Both the position numbers and the translations under genes were made by a program. Source: an uncultured Pseudomonadota bacterium (GTDB lineage: Bacteria > Pseudomonadota > Gammaproteobacteria > Burkholderiales > Thiobacillaceae). From it: 64,000 nucleotides of DNA. Positions within the stretch are counted from its first letter, which is position 1; the number at the start of each line of letters is the position of its first letter. The stretch spans positions 1 to 64,000 of the forward strand of contig CAILNT010000037.1 in assembly GCA_903835655.1 (NCBI GenBank), read 5' to 3'. Positions 50,976-61,900 of this stretch are shown here, piece after piece. Below the pieces are notes generated by a model. The model made no database searches. It was not told where the DNA came from and saw only the letters and a list, made by a program, of their open reading frames with translations.

Positions 50976-52049
50976 ATGCCCATCGTCGCCCATAACGACC
51001 TCCCCTCCCTGCAACGCCTGAGAGAGGCGGGAACGACCATCGTGCTTCCGCAGGAACGGGCGGCGCGGCAGGATATCCGCGAGTTGCACATCGGCCTTCT
51101 GAACATGATGCCGGACGCGGCGCTGGAGGCCACCGAACGCCAGTTCTTCCGCCTGATCGGCGAGAGCAACCCCATCGCCCAGTTCTATGTCCACCCCTTC
51201 ACGCTCGACGCCATTCCGCGCGGCGACAAGGCCGCGGCGCACATCGCCCGCTACTACGAGCCTTTCGAAAAAATTCGCGAAGGCGGCCTGGACGCGCTCA
51301 TCATCACCGGCGCCAACGTCAGCGGCGAGGATCTCTCCCGCGAACCGTTCTGGGAACCACTCTCCCAGGTGACCGCCTGGGCCTGGGACAACGTCACCAC
51401 GACCCTGCTTTCCTGCCTGGCCAGCCATGCCGTGCTGCACTTTCGCTACCAGCAGCCGCGCGTGCGGCAACTCCGCAAACGCTGGGGCGTGTACGCGCAC
51501 CGCGTGCTGGAACCACGCCACCCCCTGGTGGGCGATGTCAACACCCGCTTCGACGTGCCGCATTCCCGCTGGAACGACATTACACGCGCCCAGTTCGAAG
51601 CGGCCGGCCTGCGGGTGCTGGTCGCCAGCGAAGAAGTGGGCGTGCACCTGGCCACCAGCCACGACGGTCTCCGCATGGTGTTCTTCCAGGGCCATCCGGA
51701 ATACGACACAATTTCCCTGCTGAAGGAATACAAGCGCGACGCACTGCTGGCGGCGCGGGGCTTGTTGCCTGAGTACCCACCCTTCCCCGACAACTACCTG
51801 CGCCCGCACGAACAGGCCATCCTCACGGAATGGTCCGGGCGCGTCCAGGCCGCCCTGGCCGCGGGGCAAGGCCTGCCGGAATTTCCCGAAGCCGTGGTGG
51901 CGTGCAATCTCGACAACACCTGGCACGATACCGCCGAAGCCGTGATCGGCAACTGGATGGGCTGCATGTATCAGGTGACCCACCGCGACCGAAAAAAACC
52001 GTTCATGGACGGAATAAACCCGGATGACCCATTCGGCCTCTACCCGTAG
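50976..52049 (+). CDS. metA: Homoserine O-succinyltransferase (MetA family)
   Basis: HIGLLNMMPDAALEATERQFFRLIGES; LIITGANVS; SCLASHAVLHFRY; GLRMVFFQGHPEYDTISLLKEYKRD. Confidence 0.93.
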   Translation: MPIVAHNDLPSLQRLREAGTTIVLPQERAARQDIRELHIGLLNMMPDAALEATERQFFRLIGESNPIAQFYVHPFTLDAIPRGDKAAAHIARYYEPFEKIREGGLDALIITGANVSGEDLSREPFWEPLSQVTAWAWDNVTTTLLSCLASHAVLHFRYQQPRVRQLRKRWGVYAHRVLEPRHPLVGDVNTRFDVPHSRWNDITRAQFEAAGLRVLVASEEVGVHLATSHDGLRMVFFQGHPEYDTISLLKEYKRDALLAARGLLPEYPPFPDNYLRPHEQAILTEWSGRVQAALAAGQGLPEFPEAVVACNLDNTWHDTAEAVIGNWMGCMYQVTHRDRKKPFMDGINPDDPFGLYP

Positions 52050-52098
52050 TATTCGCCGCAACGACTGCCCACCCTCACCCTGCCCTTCTGGAGACACC

Positions 52099-52485
52099 AT
52101 GCAACATCTGACCCCGAAAGAAACCCAGGCTTTTCTCCAGGAACATGCGGACGCAGTGCTCATCGACTGCCGCTCCGAGTTCGAATTCCTCTTCGTCGGA
52201 CATCCTGTGGGCGCCATCCTCATCGCCTGGTACGAAGGCATCAACTGGGATCTGAACCCGCATTTCCTGGGCCAGGTGCGCATGGCCGCCTCGCACCACC
52301 GCCCGGTACTCCTGATCTGCCGCTCCGGCAACCGCTCCAAGGAGGCCGGCGAATTTCTGGAGAAAAACGGCTTCTCCGACGTCTACAACGTGCTCTACGG
52401 CTTCGAGGGCGAACTGGACGACAACCACCGGCGTTCCACCCAGAACGGCTGGCGTTTCGACGGACTGCCCTGGGAACAGTGCTGA
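52099..52485 (+). CDS. Rhodanese-like domain protein
   Basis: DAVLIDCRSEFEFLFVGHPVGAILIAW; VLLICRSGNRSKEAGEFLEKNGFSDVYNVLYGFEGE. Confidence 0.92.
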   Translation: MQHLTPKETQAFLQEHADAVLIDCRSEFEFLFVGHPVGAILIAWYEGINWDLNPHFLGQVRMAASHHRPVLLICRSGNRSKEAGEFLEKNGFSDVYNVLYGFEGELDDNHRRSTQNGWRFDGLPWEQC

Positions 52486-52503
52486 TCCTGAAGTGCATGC
52501 CCC

Positions 52504-53793
52504 ATGACCCACCCGATCGAAAACCTGCTGCTGAATTTCGTCCACAACCTGGGCAATCCCTCGCTACTGCTGGAGGCGGGTGTGTTCGCCTGCCTCGTGG
52601 CCGTATCCTGGCTGATGCTGACCGCCTTGCGCAGGCGTGCCGATGTCGCCGGGCAGATGCTGCTGAGCCCAGCGGAATGGTGGCGCCTGGTGCTGCCCGG
52701 ACTACTCCTGCCCTTGTTGCTGGTGGGCCGGGCGGTGCTGGGGCGCAGCCAGAACGTGGACCTGTTCAACCTGGCCCTGCCGTTACTCGCCTCGTTCTTC
52801 GCCATCCAGTCCACGCTCTATCTCCTGCGCCGGGTCTCCAAACAGGGGCGTGCGCCGCTCTCGCTGCAATACGGAATTTCCTGGCTGCTCTGGGGCATCG
52901 TCGCGCTGCACGTCACCGGCCACCTGAAAGCCGTCATCGCCGCCATGGATGGCATAGGCTTCAACATCGGCAACCAGCATCTCTCGCTCTATAGCGTCCT
53001 GGTCGGCCTGTTCTCGCTGGGCGCGCTGATCACCCTGGCGCTGTGGCTGTCGAAGCTGGCCGAGGGACGTCTGCTCCTGGCCATGCCAGGCAATGCCAAT
53101 CTGCGGCTGGCCCTGAGCAAGATGACGCGCGGCCTGCTGCTGCTGGTCGCGGTCCTGATCGCCCTGCCGCTGGTGGGCATCGACATCACCGTGCTTTCGG
53201 TTTTCGGCGGCGCGCTCGGCGTCGGTTTGGGCCTGGGTTTGCAGAAGATCGCCGCCAACTACGTCTCGGGCTTCACCTTGCTGCTGGAGCAGTCGATCCG
53301 CATCGGCGACATGGTGACTGTGGGAACGTGCTACGGCGAGATCACCCAGATCGCCACGCGCTACACGGTGATCCGCGGCCTGGACGGCAGCGAGAACATC
53401 ATTCCCAACGACACCCTGATTACCTCGACCGTAATCAACCACACGCTGGCCAATCGCGACAGCCAGGTCCGGCTCACGCTGCAAGTGGCCTACGACACGG
53501 ATCTGGCCGTCGCCAGGCAGCTCATGCTGGAGGCGCTGGATCAGGTGGGCATCGCCCTGCCCGAACCGGCACCCCAGGTGCAATTGAGCAATTTCGCCGA
53601 CAATGGCATCGCCCTGGAACTGGTGTTCTGGATCAACCACCCGGAGGCGGGCGAACGCAAGCTGCGTTCCGACATCCACTGGGGCATCTGGGAACGATTT
53701 TCACACGCAGGGATCGAAATCCCCTTTCCGCAGCGGGTCGTGCATTTGGCCGGCACACTCCCCGCATCTCCCGGCCAAGCGAGAACAGCATGA
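52504..53793 (+). CDS. Mechanosensitive ion channel (MscS family)
   Basis: FGGALGVGLGLGLQKIAANYVSGFTLLLEQSIRIGDMVTVGTCYGEITQIATRYTVIRGLDGSENIIPNDTLI. Confidence 0.94.
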   Translation: MTHPIENLLLNFVHNLGNPSLLLEAGVFACLVAVSWLMLTALRRRADVAGQMLLSPAEWWRLVLPGLLLPLLLVGRAVLGRSQNVDLFNLALPLLASFFAIQSTLYLLRRVSKQGRAPLSLQYGISWLLWGIVALHVTGHLKAVIAAMDGIGFNIGNQHLSLYSVLVGLFSLGALITLALWLSKLAEGRLLLAMPGNANLRLALSKMTRGLLLLVAVLIALPLVGIDITVLSVFGGALGVGLGLGLQKIAANYVSGFTLLLEQSIRIGDMVTVGTCYGEITQIATRYTVIRGLDGSENIIPNDTLITSTVINHTLANRDSQVRLTLQVAYDTDLAVARQLMLEALDQVGIALPEPAPQVQLSNFADNGIALELVFWINHPEAGERKLRSDIHWGIWERFSHAGIEIPFPQRVVHLAGTLPASPGQARTA

Positions 53794-54965
53794 ACACTTC
53801 CATACAAGGTTTGATCGACCTGTCCTGGTGGGGCTATGTCGGAGTCACCCTCCTGCTCACCCACATCAGCATCGTCAGCATCACCCTCTACCTGCATCGC
53901 GCCCAGGCACACCGGGCGCTCGACCTCTCACCGGCCGCCAGCCACTTCTTCCGCTTCTGGCTCTGGCTCACCACCAGCGCCGTCACCCGCGAGTGGGTCA
54001 GTGTCCACCGCAAACACCACGCCCGCTGCGAAACCCCCGAAGACCCGCACAGCCCGGTGATTTACGGTATCCGCAAGGTACTCCTGGAAGGCGCGGAGTT
54101 GTACCGGGCCGAAGCCGCAAAAACCGACACCCTGGAGCGCTTCGGTCACGGCACTCCGGACGACTGGATCGAGCGTCATGTCTACACCGGGCGACGCAAC
54201 CTGGGCATCCTGTTCATGCTGGCGATCGATCTGCTGCTCTTCGGCGCCATCGGCCTGACCATCTGGGCGGTGCAGATGCTCTGGATGCCGGTGTTCGCCG
54301 CCGGCATCGTCAACGGCGCGGGACATTACTGGGGCTATCGCAACTTCGCCTGTGACGATGCCAGCACCAATATCCTGCCCTGGGGCATCCTCATCGGTGG
54401 CGAGGAACTCCACAACAACCACCACGCCTACGGCAGTTCCGCCAAGCTATCCAACCGCTGGTACGAATTCGACATCGGCTGGGGCTACATCCGTGTGCTG
54501 GAATTGATCGGCCTGGCCCGGGTGAAGAAGATCGCGCCCAAGGTGCGCTGGGGCGAGATCAAGCACTTCTGCGACGCCGATCTCCTGCACAGCGTGGTCA
54601 CCCACCGCTACGACGTGCTCACCCGCTACGCCCGCGGCATGAAACGCACCTACTCGGAAGAACTCGACAAGCTGCCCTCCTGCCTGCCGGAGGACATCAC
54701 CCTGAAACAGGTACGCGCCTGGTTCGGCCACAATCTCGCCGATCTGAAAAACGACGAACGGCGTCATCTACAAACGCTGCTGGCGCAAAGCCCGCGCCTG
54801 GAGACCCTCTACCGTATGCGCCAGGAACTCGTCGCCCTCTGGAGCCGCTCCACTGCTTCCAGCGATATCCTGGTGAGGCAGCTCCAGGACTGGTGCCAGC
54901 GCGCCGAAGACAGTGGCATCGAGGCCCTCTCCCAGTTCTCTTTCAGGCTGCGCCGATACGCCTGA
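53790..54965 (+). CDS. Acyl-CoA/fatty acid desaturase
   Basis: His boxes HRAQAHRALD, HRKHHARC, GGEELHNNHHAYGSSAKLS. ATG at 53790 overlaps the mscS stop. Confidence 0.92.
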   Translation: MNTSIQGLIDLSWWGYVGVTLLLTHISIVSITLYLHRAQAHRALDLSPAASHFFRFWLWLTTSAVTREWVSVHRKHHARCETPEDPHSPVIYGIRKVLLEGAELYRAEAAKTDTLERFGHGTPDDWIERHVYTGRRNLGILFMLAIDLLLFGAIGLTIWAVQMLWMPVFAAGIVNGAGHYWGYRNFACDDASTNILPWGILIGGEELHNNHHAYGSSAKLSNRWYEFDIGWGYIRVLELIGLARVKKIAPKVRWGEIKHFCDADLLHSVVTHRYDVLTRYARGMKRTYSEELDKLPSCLPEDITLKQVRAWFGHNLADLKNDERRHLQTLLAQSPRLETLYRMRQELVALWSRSTASSDILVRQLQDWCQRAEDSGIEALSQFSFRLRRYA

Positions 54966-54985
54966 ACGCGACCGCTCCGACGTGG

Positions 54986-55014
54986 CCGTCATCATTTCTT
55001 CATCTTCCTGTCAC
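54986..55014 (+). promoter_or_regulatory. Candidate Pho box (three TCA(T/C) direct repeats, 11-bp period) upstream of olsB
   Basis: CCGTCAT-CATT-TCTTCAT-CTTC-CTGTCAC versus consensus CTGTCAT-N4-CTGTCAC. Confidence 0.45.
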
Positions 55015-55072
55015 GAGCGGGTAACCGTGGGTTTCTACCTTTGACACACTACCGTGATGAAAAGGATATCCC

Positions 55073-55837
55073 ATGCTCCAGGAAGGCATCGGCAAGGAAG
55101 GCAGACACAACAAGCAGTTTCACGTCAGCATGGCGCGCCATCAGGATGAAGTGCGCGAAGCGCAACGCCTGCGCTGGAAGGTCTTCGCCGACGAGATGGG
55201 TGCGCGCCTGTCCGGCCCGGAAGCCGGCGTGGACAGCGACTTCTACGATGCCCATTGCGAGCATCTCCTGGTACGCGACCCTGACAGCGGCGAAGTGGTC
55301 GGCACCTATCGCATCCTCAGCCCCGACGCCGCCAAACTCGTGGGCAGTTATTACTCGGAAAACGAATTCGACCTCACCCGCTTGCAGCACCTGCGCCCTC
55401 GCATGGTGGAACTCGGCCGCTCCTGCGTGCATGCCGACTACCGCAGCGGCGGCGTCATCACCCTGCTCTGGGCCGGCCTGGCCGGCTACATGCTGAAAAG
55501 CGGACATGAATACCTGATCGGCTGCGCCAGCATCGGCATGGCGGACGGCGGCCATAACGCTGCGGGCATCTGGCACGCGACCAAGGAACGGCATCTGGGT
55601 CCGATCGAATGGCGCGTCTTCCCGCGTTGCCCCTTGCCCCTGGATGCGCTGAAATCGGCCGCCGCTCCCGTCCTGCCGCCGCTGGTCAAGGGATATCTGC
55701 GCCTGGGTGCCCAGGTCTGCGGCGAACCGGCCTGGGATCCAGATTTCAATACAGCCGATCTGCCCATCCTGCTGTCCATGAAGAACCTCAATCCGGCCTA
55801 TGCGCGCCACTTCATGAAGCAGGAGCGAAATGGCTGA
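55073..55837 (+). CDS. olsB: L-ornithine N-alpha-acyltransferase-like (OlsB)
   Basis: REAQRLRWKVFADEMGARL, DFYDAHCEHLLVRD, VVGTYRILSPDAAKLVGSYYSENEFDL, ELGRSCVHADYRSGGVITLLWAGLAGYM. Confidence 0.88.
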   Translation: MLQEGIGKEGRHNKQFHVSMARHQDEVREAQRLRWKVFADEMGARLSGPEAGVDSDFYDAHCEHLLVRDPDSGEVVGTYRILSPDAAKLVGSYYSENEFDLTRLQHLRPRMVELGRSCVHADYRSGGVITLLWAGLAGYMLKSGHEYLIGCASIGMADGGHNAAGIWHATKERHLGPIEWRVFPRCPLPLDALKSAAAPVLPPLVKGYLRLGAQVCGEPAWDPDFNTADLPILLSMKNLNPAYARHFMKQERNG

Positions 55838-55852
55838 ACCCAGCCGGACAGG

Positions 55853-56662
55853 ATGATGCCCGCCCTGAAACTCCTGCGCATGGCCGGCCACCTCCTGGTC
55901 GGCTCCGTCACCATCCTGTTGCTGTTCCCGCATCTGGACCGGTACGAACGCGGTCGCCGCGTGATGCTCTGGTCGACCCGATTCCTCAAGGTGCTGGGTG
56001 TGCGCCTCGAGGTGATCGGGCGCGGTCCCTCGGTACGCGCCGGTGGTGCCTTGCTGGCGGCCAATCATGTCTCCTGGCTGGATATCCACCTGCTGCACAG
56101 CCTGTTACCGGCGCGCTTCATTTCCAAGGCGGAGGTGCGCAACTGGCCGTTGTTCGGCTTCCTGGCGAGGGCCAGCGGCACGGTGTTCCTGGTGCGCGAG
56201 AAAAAATCGGATGCGGTTCGGGTGAACCAGATCATGGCGTCCCACCTGCGCGACGGGGATTGCCTGGCGCTGTTTCCGGAAGGCACCACGTCCTCCGGCA
56301 GCGGTCTCCTGCCCTTCTACCCCTCGCTGTTCCAGCCGGCGGTGGATGCGGCGGCACAGGTCTGGCCGGTGCGGATACGCTATCTTGCCGCGGACGGCGG
56401 CCCCTGCCTGGACGCGGCCTATTTCGGCGACATGACGCTGGGCGAGTCGGTGCTGAAAGTGCTGCGCCTGAAGGGCCTGCGCGCGCAGGTAACGTTCCTG
56501 CCACCCATCCCCAGCCCGGGGCTTGCCCGCCGCGAGCTGGCGCAGGCGACCGAGGCGGCGATCCGTGCGTCCTTCGTCGCGGAGGTGCCCGCGGCTATAC
56601 CTTCCGCCGCGCCGGACAGCGCACCTGGAAACACTGTTCGTCTTCCAGCCGGAAGGCGGTAA
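55853..56662 (+). CDS. olsA: 1-acyl-sn-glycerol-3-phosphate acyltransferase-like (OlsA/PlsC family)
   Basis: LLAANHVSWLDIHLL (NHxxxxD), FISKAEVRNWPLFGFLA, LALFPEGTTSSG. Confidence 0.88.
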   Translation: MMPALKLLRMAGHLLVGSVTILLLFPHLDRYERGRRVMLWSTRFLKVLGVRLEVIGRGPSVRAGGALLAANHVSWLDIHLLHSLLPARFISKAEVRNWPLFGFLARASGTVFLVREKKSDAVRVNQIMASHLRDGDCLALFPEGTTSSGSGLLPFYPSLFQPAVDAAAQVWPVRIRYLAADGGPCLDAAYFGDMTLGESVLKVLRLKGLRAQVTFLPPIPSPGLARRELAQATEAAIRASFVAEVPAAIPSAAPDSAPGNTVRLPAGRR

Positions 56663-57410
56663 GCGCGCCCCCCCAGAGACAGCCCGTATCCAGCGCCACC
56701 ACGTCTTCGCGCACCAGCAGGCCCAGCGTCGACCAGTGTCCGAACAGGATGCGCGCGTCACACCCGCGGCGATTGGGGAAATCGAACCAGGGAACCAGGT
56801 CCGGAGACACCGAGTCCAGGCCCAGTTTGTGCTGGTATTCCAGGCCGCCGTCGCTGTGTAGATAGCGGGTGCGGGTCAGCGCATTGGCGATGAAGCGCAG
56901 ACGATCCTGGCCGGTGAGCAGCGGACTCCAGCGCCTGGGTTCATTGCCATACATGTCTTTCAGGAAGTCGCGCCAGCGCGGCCCGCGCAGGGCGTGCTCG
57001 AGTTCGCCCGCATGGGTCTGGGCGGCGGCGGCATCCCATTGCGGCGGCAAGCCGGCATGGACCATGAGCCACTCGCCCTCCCGGTAGAGCATGGGGCGCT
57101 GCCGCAACCATTCCAGCAGATCCTCGCGATCGGGCGCTTGCAGGATCATCTCCAGGGTGTCCTTGCGATGCGGCGGCACGAACCCTTGCGCCACCGCGAG
57201 CAAGTGCAGGTCATGGTTACCCAGCACCGCCACCACGCAGTCGTCGTGCGCCCTGCACCAGCGCAGCACGCCCAACGAATCCTCGCCGCGATTGACCATA
57301 TCCCCGGTGATCCAGATGCGGTCACGGCTGCGATCGAACTCGAGGGCGGCAAGCAGCACTTCCAGTGCTTCGTTACAGCCCTGGATGTCGCCAATGACGT
57401 AAGTGCTCAT
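56595..57410 (-). CDS. apaH: Bis(5'-nucleosyl)-tetraphosphatase, symmetrical
   Basis: MSTYVIGDIQGCNEALEVLLAAL, IWITGDMVNRGEDSLGVLR, AVLGNHDLHLLAVAQG. ATG at 57410. Confidence 0.95.
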   Translation of the reverse strand: MSTYVIGDIQGCNEALEVLLAALEFDRSRDRIWITGDMVNRGEDSLGVLRWCRAHDDCVVAVLGNHDLHLLAVAQGFVPPHRKDTLEMILQAPDREDLLEWLRQRPMLYREGEWLMVHAGLPPQWDAAAAQTHAGELEHALRGPRWRDFLKDMYGNEPRRWSPLLTGQDRLRFIANALTRTRYLHSDGGLEYQHKLGLDSVSPDLVPWFDFPNRRGCDARILFGHWSTLGLLVREDVVALDTGCLWGGALTAFRLEDEQCFQVRCPARRKV

Positions 57411-57569
57411 GGAATTCCTTGCTCGGCCGATGGATGACGGGTGCGGCATCCCGGTTCCAGCCAAAGGAGTGCGGGATAGCGTACGGAACGGGCCCCGGCC
57501 CGCACTCAACGCCACGAAACCCAGCGCAGTTTACGCTGCTCTGGATACTCCGGGTCGAGGCGCGCCGGG

Positions 57570-58964
57570 TCAGGCCCCTTCCCGCCAGCCGCCGCCCAGG
57601 GCGAGGAACAGGTCCACCGTCGCCGCCAGGCGCGCTTGCCGGTTGCGCAGCAGGGACAAGGTGGCGTCGTTCAGGCTGCGCTGGCTGTCCAGCACCTCCA
57701 GATAGGGCGAATAGCCCGCCTGGTAGCGGGCCTGGGCGAGTTTCAGGGCGCGGGCCGCGGCCGTCACCTGGGCATCCAGTTGCGTGTCCCTCTCCGCGCT
57801 CCGGCGCAGGACGACCAGGGCGTCGTTCACCTCCTTGAAGGCGCTTTGAACGGCCTTCTGGTAGGCCGCCAGAGCCTGCTTCTGCTGGGCGGATACCTGG
57901 TCCACCTGGGCGTCGAGGCGACCGGCGTCGAAGAGGGGCAGGTTGAGGCCGACCCCCAAACTCCATATCCGGGAAGGCGCGCCCAACAGCCCGGCCAGTT
58001 GGGCGCTCTCGCCCCCGAGGAGGCCGGTGAGCGAGATGGAGGGGAACAGGGCGGCACGGGCCACGCCGATGCGGGCGTTCGCCGCCACCAGTTGCGCCTC
58101 GGCCTGGCGCACATCCGGCCGGGCTTCCAGCAGCGTGGCAGGCAGTCCAGCGGGCGGGCGCGGTGGCAGCGGCAAGTGTTCCAGATCGCCGGCGGCGAGC
58201 TTGAGATCCATGCGGCCCACCAGCAGGGCGAGCTGGTGTTCGGCCAGGGCGCGCTGCTGCATCAGGTCGACCCGTTGAGCCGCGGCCGCGGCCTGGGCCC
58301 CTTCGGCCTGACGCAGATCCAGCTCCGAGGCAAGACCGCTGGCCAAGCGAATCTGGACGATGGCCAGGGCGGACGCGCGGGTTTCCAGCGTCGCCGTCGC
58401 CACCTTCACCTGGGCATCCAGGGCGCGCAGGCCGACATAGCTCTGAGTGACCAGACCGGCCAGCGTCAGGGCGAGGGTATCCCGCCCGTAACGGCTGGCC
58501 AGGGCCGAGGCGCGCGCGGATTCGGACGCGCGCCGCAGCTTGCCCCAGAAATCCAGTTCGAAGCTGGTGCCCGCGGCCAGGTGCAACTTCTCCTGCACCG
58601 CGGGTACAGTGTTCAGGGGGACCGCATCGGTGGCACTGGAACGGGAACGCACGTCGCCTGCGCCCAAATCGACTTCCGGGAACAGGGCGGCGCCGGTCTG
58701 GCGCAGCACGGCATCCGCCTCCTCGACCCGGGCGGCGGCCAGGCTCTGGTCGGCATTGCCGGTCAGTGCCTCGGCCACCAGAGCGTCGAGCACCGGGTCA
58801 CGGAACAATTTCCACCATTCCCGGTTCACGGCCGCCGCCTGGTTGTCCGTGGCCTCGGTGTACTGGGCCGGCACGCCGCTGGCGGGCCTATGGTAATCCG
58901 GGCCGAGCACGCTACAGCCGGATACGGCCAGAGCGAGGATCAGGGGAGACTTGAGGAACTTCAT
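57570..58964 (-). CDS. RND efflux outer membrane lipoprotein (OprM/NodT family)
   Basis: MKFLKSPLILALAVSGCSVLGPDYHRP; RPDVRQAEAQLVAANARIGVARAALFPSISLTG; paired coiled-coil repeats. ATG at 58964. Confidence 0.93.
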   Translation of the reverse strand: MKFLKSPLILALAVSGCSVLGPDYHRPASGVPAQYTEATDNQAAAVNREWWKLFRDPVLDALVAEALTGNADQSLAAARVEEADAVLRQTGAALFPEVDLGAGDVRSRSSATDAVPLNTVPAVQEKLHLAAGTSFELDFWGKLRRASESARASALASRYGRDTLALTLAGLVTQSYVGLRALDAQVKVATATLETRASALAIVQIRLASGLASELDLRQAEGAQAAAAAQRVDLMQQRALAEHQLALLVGRMDLKLAAGDLEHLPLPPRPPAGLPATLLEARPDVRQAEAQLVAANARIGVARAALFPSISLTGLLGGESAQLAGLLGAPSRIWSLGVGLNLPLFDAGRLDAQVDQVSAQQKQALAAYQKAVQSAFKEVNDALVVLRRSAERDTQLDAQVTAAARALKLAQARYQAGYSPYLEVLDSQRSLNDATLSLLRNRQARLAATVDLFLALGGGWREGA

Positions 58965-61900
58965 GGCTGCTTCTCCTCGTGGGGCAAGTCGCCCACCGGC
59001 ACCACCACCTTGCCGCGGCTGAGCCAGACGAAGAACAAGGGGATGAACAAGGTAGCGATGAAGGTGGCGGCGAGCATGCCGCCGAACACCCCGGTGCCCA
59101 TGGAACGACGCGCGGCGGCGCCGGCGCCGGTGGCCGCCACCAGGGGCACCACACCCAGAACGAAGGCCAGGGAGGTCATGATGATGGGGCGGAAACGCAG
59201 CCGCGCGGCCTCCACCGCCGCGTCCAGCAGGTCCATGCCTTCGGCCCGCTTCTGGGCGGCGAACTCCACGATCAGGATGGCGTTTTTCGAGGCCAGGCCG
59301 ATCAGTGTCACCAGGCCGATCTGGAAATAGATGTCGTTGGGCATGGCGCGAAACGTCACCGCCAACAGGGCGCCCAACAGGGCGAAGGGCACCGCCATGA
59401 TCACCGCCAGGGGCAATGACCACTTCTCGTACTGGGCCGCCAGGATCAGGAAAACCATGAGGATGGCGAACCCGAAGGCCTGCACCGAGGAGCTGCCGGT
59501 GCGTTTTTCCTGGAAGGCCTGGCCGGACCAGGAGATGGTGTAGCCCTCCGGCAGCACGGCGGTGGCGGTCTCCTCGACGATGCGGATGGCGTCGCCGGAA
59601 CTCACGCCCGGCGCGCCGCTGCCCATGACCTTGGCGGCGAGGAAGCCGTTGAAACGTTCCACCTGCTCCGGCCCGACCACCGGTTTCACCTTGATCATGG
59701 CGGACAGGGGTACCAGGCTGCCGCTGCTGCTGCGGACATAGACCTTGCCCATATCCTCGGGCCGGGAGCGGTACGCCTGGTCCGCCTGGATCTGTACACG
59801 ATAGGTACGGCCCGCCTTATTGAAGTCGTTCACGTACAGGCTACCCATGGTGCCTTGCAGGGCGTCATAGATGTCCGTCAGCGGAATGCCCATGGCCAGA
59901 ACCTTGGCCTCGTCCACCTCGACGAACAGTTGCGGCACCGTGGGGCGGAAGAAGGTGTTGATGCCGGTGAGTTCCTTGCGCTGTTTCAGCGCCTCGATGA
60001 AGGCCTTGACCACCTCGTTCAGGCGCCGGGTCTCGCCGTCGGCGCGGTTCTGCACATAGACCTCGAAACCGCCGGCACTGCCCAGGCCGCGGATCGGTGG
60101 TGGGTTGAACACCAAGGCCATGCCGTCGGCCAGGCCCATGCCACGACCCATGAACAGCTTGGCCAGGTCCGGCGCCTGGTCGTGTCGCTCGTCCCAGGGT
60201 TTCAGGTTGATGAACATGGAGCCGGCGTTGGTCTTGTTGCTGCCGCCGATGAAGTCGAAGCCGCCGATGAGGAAGGCGTGCTCCACCGCGGGATGCTTGA
60301 GGATGGCGTCGCGGAACTCCCCGCCGGACTTGGCTGTGCGGGCCAGCGTGGCATTGTCCGGCAACTGGATGCTGCCGATCAAATAGCCCTGGTCTTCCGC
60401 CGGCACGAAGCTGCCCGGCACCGCGCGCAGCAGCAACCCGCTGGCCACGAGCACCAGGCCGAACACCACGGTGCCGATGAGCTTGTGGTGCAGGATGCGG
60501 GTGACGGTACGAATGTAGAAGCGGGTCAGGCTGGCGAAAGCGCGGTTGAACGGGCGAAACAGGCGGTGTTCCTGATGGCTGGGCTTGAGCAGCAGGGAGC
60601 ACAGCGCCGGGGTGAGCGTCAGCGCCACCACGCCGGAGATCACCACCGACACCGCCACGGTCACGGCGAACTGCTTATAGAGCTGCCCGGCGATGCCGCC
60701 CAGGAAGGCCACCGGAATGAACACTGCGCACAGCACCAGAACGATGGCCACCACCGCGGAAGACACCTCGCGCATGGCTTCGATGGCCGCCGCGTGCGGG
60801 GAAAGTTGCTGCTCCACCATCAGCCGCTCCACGTTTTCCAGCACGACGATGGCGTCGTCCACCACGATGCCGATGGCCAACACCATGGCGAACAGGGTCA
60901 GGGTGTTGATGGAGAACCCGAACAACCACAGGCCGGCGAAGGTGCCGATCAGCGACACCGGCACCGCCACCATGGGAATCAGGGTGGCGCGCCAGCTTTG
61001 CAGGAACACGAACACCACCAGCACCACCAGCAAAGCCGCTTCGCCCAGGGTATGCATCACTTCATGGATCGAGGCCTTGACGAAGCGGGTGGTGTCGAAG
61101 GGAATCAGATACTCCACCCCCTTGGGAAATTTTTTCTTCAGCTCGTCCATCTTGGCGCGCACCCGGTCGGCGGTCTCCAGCGCGTTGGCGCCGGTCTGCA
61201 ACATCACCCGGATGCCGACCGCCGGACGCCCGTCCAGGTTGACGAAGGCGTCGTAAGCCTGGGCGCCCAACTCGATGCGCGCCACGTCCTTCAGGCGCAG
61301 GACGCCGCCCGGACCGTCGGAGCGCAAGACGATGTTGCCGAATTCCTCCGTCTGCACCAGACGGCCACGGGCGACCACCGTATAGACCAGTTGCTGATCG
61401 GCCGCGGTGGGTTCCTGGCCGATCTTGCCGGCCGCGAACTGGGCGTTCTGGGCGCGGATGGCGTTGGCCACGTCGCTGGTGGTGATCCCCAGCTGCGCCA
61501 TGCGTTCAGGCTTCAGCCAGATCCGCATGGAATAATCCTGGGCGGCAAAGATGCCGGCATCGCCCACGCCGGGCAGGCGCTTCAATTCGTCGACGAGATT
61601 GATGGTGGCGTAGTTGGACAGGAACAGGCGGTCCACCGAGCCGTCCGGCGACATCAGGCCCACGGCCAGGAGGATGTCCACCGAGCGTTTCTGCACCACC
61701 ACCCCGTTGCGCCGGACGTCGTCGGGCAGGCGCGGCTCCGCGGCCTTCACCCGGTTGCTGACGTTCACCGTGGCCATGTCGGCGTTGGTGCCCACTTCAA
61801 AGGTGACGGTGATGGTCAGAGAGCCGTCGGCCGCGGCCGAGGAGTTGAAGAACGCCATGCCTTCCACCCCGTTCAGCTGCTCCTCGATGGGCGCCGCCAC

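Noticed and set aside
57636-59330. 564-aa plus-strand ORF antisense to the outer membrane factor
   Set aside because: Shadow ORF with no recognisable domain.
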